In this document: positions 11,713-15,864 of the stretch, in pieces
Layout: every line of letters begins with the position of its first letter
Numbering within the stretch: the first letter of the stretch is position 1
Origin: an uncultured Eubacteriales bacterium
GTDB lineage: Bacteria; Bacillota; Clostridia; Oscillospirales; Ruminococcaceae
Assembly (NCBI GenBank): GCA_902493155.1
Contig: CABUOE010000032.1
Location: forward strand, 1-15,864
Direction: 5' to 3'
Length of the DNA: 15,864 bases
Made by a program: the position numbers and the translations under genes
The notes under the pieces: model-generated
Seen by the model: the letters and a program-made list of their open reading frames with translations, nothing else
The model's database searches: none
What the model was told of the DNA's origin: nothing

Positions 11713-14082
11713 ATGCTTCAAAATAAAGAAGAATTCCTCTCACTCAAACAGCAGGCGCTGAAAAAACGCTTCTCCCACATGAATCCCATGCAGATGCAGG
11801 CCATCTTTCAGGTAAAAGGCCCTCTGCTGATTCTGGCAGGCGCGGGAAGCGGAAAAACCACCGTTATCATCAACCGGATCGCCTACATGATTAAATTCGG
11901 CGACGCTTATCAGAACACCTATATGGGCGACCAGGTGGACGAAACCGCTTTGGAGACGCTCAGAAGCTACATAAACGGCGCGGACGTTTCCGACGACGCC
12001 TTGTCGGAAATCGTGGGCAGTTATCCCATCCGCCCCTGGAATATCCTCGCCATCACTTTTACCAACAAAGCAGCAAACGAAATGAAGGAACGTCTTATTA
12101 ACATGTTGGGCGAAGAGGCAAACGACATTGCCGCCTCCACCTTCCACTCGGCCTGCGTCCGTATTTTGCGGCGGGACATCGAGCGGCTGGGGTACGGCAA
12201 AAGCTTTACCATCTACGACGCCGACGACAGTGTGCGGATGATCAAGGACGCCATGAGCGATCTGAAAATCGACGACAAGATGTTTAAGCCCAAATCCGTC
12301 CTCGGAGAAATCAGCCGGGCCAAGGACAGCATGGTTTCGCCGGAGGAGTATATGGTCACGGTGGGCAGCGATTTTAGAAAACAGCAGATCGCCAAAATCT
12401 ATAGCCGGTATCAGTCCCGCCTATTACAGGCAAACGCACTAGACTTTGACGACATCATCTGCAAAACGGTGGAATTATTCGAGAAAAATCCCGACGTATT
12501 GGAGTATTATCAGAACCGGTATCGTTATCTATTGGTAGATGAGTACCAGGACACCAACCACGCCCAATACCGTCTGGTGAGCCTGCTTGCGCAAAAGTAC
12601 CAAAACCTCTGTGTCGTTGGCGACGATGACCAGAGTATCTACAAATTCCGAGGCGCCACCATCGAGAATATCCTGAGCTTTGAGCAGCAGTTCAAGGACG
12701 CCTGCGTCATCCGGCTGGAGCAGAACTACCGCTCTACCCAGACGATTCTCGATGCCGCCAACGAAGTGATCCGGCACAATGAGGGCCGGAAAGGCAAAAA
12801 TCTGTGGACCGAAAACGGTACTGGTGACAAAATCTACCTAAAACGGGTCCATGACGAACGGGCGGAAGCGAAATTCATCGCCGACACCGTCGAAGAAAAT
12901 GTGGCAAACGGTATGAAATATGGCGACCACGCGGTTTTGTACCGGATGAACGCTCAGTCGGGCGCCATCGAGCAGTATTTCATCAAATCCGGCATCCCCT
13001 ACCGGCTGTTTGGCGGCATCAAGTTCTTCGAGCGGAAAGAAATCCGGGACATGGTCGCCTATTTAAGCGTCATCAACAATCCCAGCGATACCGTTCGCCT
13101 CAAGCGCATTATCAACGAACCCAAGCGTTCCATCGGCGATGCCACCGTCGCTTCAGTAGAACAAATCGCCCTTCAGACCGGAGTTCCTGTTTTCGATGTG
13201 CTGAAGGACGCTGGCAGCTACGGCGTTCTGGCCCGGAAGGCGAGCCAGCTCACCGCCTTTGCCGCTATGATTGAGCAGCTGCGAGACACAGCTCTTATCA
13301 AGCCGTTGGACGAGCTGTTGGACGATATTATGGAACTCACCGGTTATAATCTGATGCTGAATGCCCTGGGTGAGGAAGGGAAAACCAGGCTGGAAAATAT
13401 CGGTGAGTTAAAGTCCACCCTGGTCAAATACGAGCAGGCAAATCCCGAAGACGCAAGTCTGGACGGCTTTTTGGAGGAAATCGCCCTGTATACCGACCTG
13501 GACAGCATGAACAGTTCCGACGACTGTGTCGTTCTCATGACAATGCATTCCTCCAAGGGGCTGGAGTTCCCGGTGGTTTTCCTCCCCGGCATGGAAGACG
13601 GTATTTTTCCGTCGGTCCGTACCATGTACGACCCGGTGGAGCTGGAAGAAGAGCGCCGTCTGGCTTACGTAGGCATCACGAGAGCCAAGCAAAAGCTCTA
13701 CCTCACCTATGCCAAGGAGCGGATGGTGTTCGGTTCCACCAACCGCAACCGCCTCTCCCGCTTTGCAGAGGAAATCCCTGACGACAAGCTAGAAAAAAGC
13801 GACGACACTTTAAACGATACCCATTTTTCCCCCTACTCCCATGACCAGAAAGCTCCTGTTCCCGCCGCGCCCAGGATGGTTTCTTCGGTTGGAACCAAAC
13901 CTAAAGCCGCCGGCGTCGCTATCGATTTCTCTGTGGGCGACCGGGTCCGCCACAAGGTGTTTGGAGACGGCACCGTCCTCTCTATCACACCCATGGGCAA
14001 CGACAATTTGGTTGAAACCGCCTTTGATAAAATCGGCACCAAAAAAATCATGGCGAACTTTGCAAAACTCCAGAAATTATAA
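11713..14082 (+). CDS. pcrA: ATP-dependent DNA helicase PcrA/UvrD
   Basis: 789 residues; superfamily 1A 3'-5' helicase acting in nucleotide excision repair, clearing of replication-transcription conflicts and plasmid replication. Motifs in order: LAGAGSGKTT (Walker A, 41-50), ITFTNKAANEM (motif Ia), TFHSACVRILR, VDEYQDTN (motif II, about 275), VVGDDDQSIYKFRGA (motif III), RLEQNYRST (motif IV), MHSSKGLEFPVVFLPGMEDGIFP (motif V, about 610) and EERRLAYVGITRAKQKLYL (motif VI). The C-terminal 50 residues (VGDRVRHKVFGDGTVLSI) are the Tudor-like domain typical of PcrA, which contacts RNA polymerase. Between motifs I and Ia there is an insertion of about 40 residues (64-108), seen in several clostridial members. 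The ATG follows AAGGAAAGG. The M15 carboxypeptidase gene follows 68 bases later with no terminator between. Confidence 0.96.
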   Translation: MLQNKEEFLSLKQQALKKRFSHMNPMQMQAIFQVKGPLLILAGAGSGKTTVIINRIAYMIKFGDAYQNTYMGDQVDETALETLRSYINGADVSDDALSEIVGSYPIRPWNILAITFTNKAANEMKERLINMLGEEANDIAASTFHSACVRILRRDIERLGYGKSFTIYDADDSVRMIKDAMSDLKIDDKMFKPKSVLGEISRAKDSMVSPEEYMVTVGSDFRKQQIAKIYSRYQSRLLQANALDFDDIICKTVELFEKNPDVLEYYQNRYRYLLVDEYQDTNHAQYRLVSLLAQKYQNLCVVGDDDQSIYKFRGATIENILSFEQQFKDACVIRLEQNYRSTQTILDAANEVIRHNEGRKGKNLWTENGTGDKIYLKRVHDERAEAKFIADTVEENVANGMKYGDHAVLYRMNAQSGAIEQYFIKSGIPYRLFGGIKFFERKEIRDMVAYLSVINNPSDTVRLKRIINEPKRSIGDATVASVEQIALQTGVPVFDVLKDAGSYGVLARKASQLTAFAAMIEQLRDTALIKPLDELLDDIMELTGYNLMLNALGEEGKTRLENIGELKSTLVKYEQANPEDASLDGFLEEIALYTDLDSMNSSDDCVVLMTMHSSKGLEFPVVFLPGMEDGIFPSVRTMYDPVELEEERRLAYVGITRAKQKLYLTYAKERMVFGSTNRNRLSRFAEEIPDDKLEKSDDTLNDTHFSPYSHDQKAPVPAAPRMVSSVGTKPKAAGVAIDFSVGDRVRHKVFGDGTVLSITPMGNDNLVETAFDKIGTKKIMANFAKLQKL

Positions 14083-14134
14083 ATGTCCCAAAACAGTTGA
14101 TTGACACCGATCCGCTTCCAACAAAACATCAAAG

Positions 14135-14142
14135 TAAAGGAG
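14135..14142 (+). promoter_or_regulatory. Ribosome binding site that fixes the carboxypeptidase start
   Basis: TAAAGGAG 8 bases before the ATG at 14151. It rules out the more upstream TTG-type start at 14097, which has no such site and would put extra residues before the Arg-rich N-terminus and membrane anchor. Confidence 0.75.
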
Positions 14143-14150
14143 TCCTCCCC

Positions 14151-15122
14151 ATGGCTAGAAAAAGAAGGCGCCGCCTGAAGGTCGGTCGTATTGTCGTCGC
14201 ATTGGCGATTGTCGCCGTGCTCGTCCTCGCCATTATTTTTGCCGTAAAGGCACTGAAACCCGGTGAAGGAAACGAATCTTCCTCTCCTTCAGATTCTTCT
14301 TCCAGTTCAGAAAGCAGTTCCTCATCCCAGCAAACAGCCGTCTCAGACGCCTACGGCGCGGTGCAAATGAGTAAAGACGACATCCACAAAGGTGATTTAA
14401 TTCTCGTCAACGCCGACGCTCACTACGTAACCGATAAACCAAGCGACCTGGTGACGGTTGCCAGCAAAAAAACCGACCAATACTCGGTCAAAAACAACGA
14501 GCTGGAAGTGCGGGAAAAGATTATGGAGCCTTTTAACCGCATGATGACCGATTTCTCCGCCGCAACTGGTCTCACCGACGTCATGGTCATCAGCGCCCAC
14601 CGCACGGTGGAGTACCAGCAGATGCTTTACGACAATGATTTGAAACGCACCGGCAAGGACTTTTCCGACGAAGTTGCAAAGCCCGGTGAAAGCGAGCATC
14701 ACACCGGGCTCGTCATGGATCTGGGAATCGTCACCTCCGACGGCTCCAAATTCTTCGACGCCAGTGGCGACCACATCTGGGTCAATGAAAACTGCTACAA
14801 ATACGGATTCGTTGTCCGCTACCCCGAATCCAAAAAGGATATTACGAAAATCATTCATGAACCATGGCATTACCGTTACGTGGGCCCCGTCCATGCGGCC
14901 GTCATGGAGGAAAAGGGCTTTTGCCTGGAAGAATATATCGATTTTCTCAAAAAATATCCCTTTGAGGGCGAACATTTGAAAACCACAGTGGACGGCAAAA
15001 ATTATGAGATCTATTATGTTCCGGCCACTGCGGACACTGTGGAAGTCCCCATTCCAAAGGATAAAGAATACACCATATCAGGCAACAATGTGGATGGATT
15101 TATCGTCACAGCAGAACAATGA
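14151..15122 (+). CDS. Membrane-anchored M15 (VanY-type) D,D-carboxypeptidase
   Basis: 323 residues. MARKRRRRLK is followed by a single hydrophobic anchor (about 13-34), a Ser-rich linker (about 42-60) and the peptidase domain (about 78-270). Zinc and catalytic motifs of family M15B are present: SEHHTGLVMDLG (SxHxxGxxxD with His183 and Asp190) and HEPWHYRYVG (Glu237 catalytic, His240). The ISAHRT segment (149-152) matches the substrate-binding Arg region. Such enzymes remove the terminal D-Ala from peptidoglycan stem peptides at the outer face of the membrane. A C-terminal tail of about 50 residues, rich in beta-prone sequence, follows. VanY proper is tied to glycopeptide resistance; there are no vanH, vanA or vanX genes here, so a general wall-trimming role is more likely. 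It shares the Ser-rich linker style with the SpoIID-domain protein. Confidence 0.93.
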   Translation: MARKRRRRLKVGRIVVALAIVAVLVLAIIFAVKALKPGEGNESSSPSDSSSSSESSSSSQQTAVSDAYGAVQMSKDDIHKGDLILVNADAHYVTDKPSDLVTVASKKTDQYSVKNNELEVREKIMEPFNRMMTDFSAATGLTDVMVISAHRTVEYQQMLYDNDLKRTGKDFSDEVAKPGESEHHTGLVMDLGIVTSDGSKFFDASGDHIWVNENCYKYGFVVRYPESKKDITKIIHEPWHYRYVGPVHAAVMEEKGFCLEEYIDFLKKYPFEGEHLKTTVDGKNYEIYYVPATADTVEVPIPKDKEYTISGNNVDGFIVTAEQ

Positions 15123-15124
15123 GA

Positions 15125-15163
15125 AAAAAGAGAAGGCAAATGTGATTTTTGCCTTCTCTTTTT
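15125..15163 (+). terminator. Terminator of the pcrA-carboxypeptidase unit
   Basis: AAAAAGAGAAGGCAAA (15125-15140) pairs with TTTGCCTTCTCTTTTT (15148-15163), 16 bp, loop TGTGATT. The right arm ends in a T-run. The stem starts 3 bases after the stop codon. Confidence 0.92.
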
Positions 15164-15222
15164 GTATAACCCCTCCTTTTCCCGCTCATACTTTTCCTAA
15201 CGAACCCTATGGAAGTGATGAC

Positions 15223-15864
15223 ATGAAAAAGGAAAAATCCTCTGCCTCGGTTTTTGCGATTTCTTTTGTAATCAGCCTGGCCGCGCTTTTGATCGTCATT
15301 ATGCTGGTGCTGTCGGCAACCATGCTTTCCCCCGACCGGCTTTCCGCCGCTTCCGAACAGCAGTCCGGATCCAGCGATCTCTCTCTGGCTTACTACCGTC
15401 CTGCAAAAGAGGAAGCGTTCTCTCTGCTGCTCATCCAGTGTAGGGAGCGAAACGAAGCGCCTTCCTCGTATACCCTTGTGCACTTTGACCCGGTGGAGGC
15501 CACTATTACGCTGGTGAAAATTCCACCGGAAACAGAAGCGACCATCGGCACCCGCACCGATACCCTCAACGGGCAATACGATTACGCCGGTTCCGACAAC
15601 GCCAAAATGGGCGTGGGGGACGTTCTGCTGACCGAGGTGGACTGCTATGCCCGCATTGACCAAAATGGGTGCATCAACCTGATCGACGCTCTGGGTGGAT
15701 TGGAAAAAACGCTTTCTTCCGCTTACCGGGAAGGGGATATTTCCCTACCGGTGGGAAACAATCTGCTCAATGGAAAAACGCTGGCCCGGATTTTGGAGCA
15801 GCTCCCCAATTCGATTTTTTCATCGGAGGAAGAATTTCTCAAAGAGCTGCTCACGCAGCGGCTG
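15223..15864 (+). CDS. Divergent LCP (LytR-CpsA-Psr)-like membrane protein, 3' end outside the window
   Basis: The 214 codons visible run off the window. MKKEKSSASVF is followed by a transmembrane segment (about 12-35) and a Ser-rich stretch. The next part follows the LCP layout: SLLLIQC (about 68-74), a strand-turn-strand TLVHFDPVEATITLVKIPPET, then LNGQYDYAG, and VDCYARIDQNGCINLIDALGGLEK, which matches the LCP pattern of a 'YV.ID..G...LIDALGG' strand-helix. LCP proteins transfer wall teichoic acid or capsule precursors to peptidoglycan. However, the Arg and Asp residues that bind the pyrophosphate (normally near the first strand, in a segment like DRxDT) are not in their usual place, replaced by RERNEAPSSYT. 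It may be an inactive or strongly diverged relative. The ATG has only a weak ribosome site (GGAAGTGA). Family call is moderate. Confidence 0.65.
   Translation, partial: MKKEKSSASVFAISFVISLAALLIVIMLVLSATMLSPDRLSAASEQQSGSSDLSLAYYRPAKEEAFSLLLIQCRERNEAPSSYTLVHFDPVEATITLVKIPPETEATIGTRTDTLNGQYDYAGSDNAKMGVGDVLLTEVDCYARIDQNGCINLIDALGGLEKTLSSAYREGDISLPVGNNLLNGKTLARILEQLPNSIFSSEEEFLKELLTQRL

Noticed and set aside
15209..15226. A five-codon mini frame (ATG to TGA) overlapping the LCP start through ATGA
   Set aside because: Too short and without a clear ribosome site; such an overlap is common by chance.

Overview
The window looks like chromosome from a low-to-mid GC member of the Firmicutes, most likely a Clostridia/Oscillospirales-type gut or anaerobe lineage. 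The reasons are AGGAGG-type ribosome sites before nearly every gene, sigma-A style promoters, short intrinsic terminators, a PcrA-type helicase, a rhodanese-less ThiI, a SpoIID/LytB-domain protein and an LCP-like membrane protein. No lineage marker such as rRNA is present, so the placement is an inference. I see no tRNA, rRNA, CRISPR array, insertion sequence or phage genes.

Layout. (1) 1-887: a truncated carbon-nitrogen hydrolase gene on the minus strand with its own promoter; its base composition is visibly AT-richer than what follows. (2) 960-5485: a probable plus-strand operon with a cysteine desulfurase, ThiI (tRNA 4-thiouridine synthesis; broken here by a frameshift near 3140-3157), a serine-rich exported protein and a serine-rich SpoIID-domain protein, closed by a strong terminator. 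(3) 5514-6507: a stand-alone PPK2-type polyphosphate kinase with its own terminator. (4) 6521-6664: a gene-free strip with a chain of short perfect stem-loops. (5) 6671-10602: an AraC regulator on the minus strand, divergent from a three-gene operon of sugar isomerase/epimerase, Gfo/Idh/MocA oxidoreductase and second sugar isomerase/epimerase. This is probably a small inducible pathway for oxidising and isomerising a sugar, cyclitol or sugar acid; the substrate is not identifiable from the sequence. (6) 10645-11393: an XRE-type repressor divergent from a 77-residue unknown protein that has a consensus promoter and a 16-bp terminator stem. (7) 11394-11712: a 319-base gene-free stretch with six consecutive perfect hairpins, three of them enclosed by an 11-bp outer inverted repeat (a cloverleaf layout), upstream of pcrA. 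(8) 11713-15163: pcrA helicase and a membrane-anchored M15 D,D-carboxypeptidase, ended by a terminator. (9) 15223-end: the start of a divergent LCP-like membrane protein.

What is unusual. The most striking unexplained structure is the pair of stem-loop chains at 6521-6585 and 11432-11592. Nothing in the coding content is a clearly new system. The sugar operon, the 77-residue protein and the serine-rich exported protein are the least explained genes.
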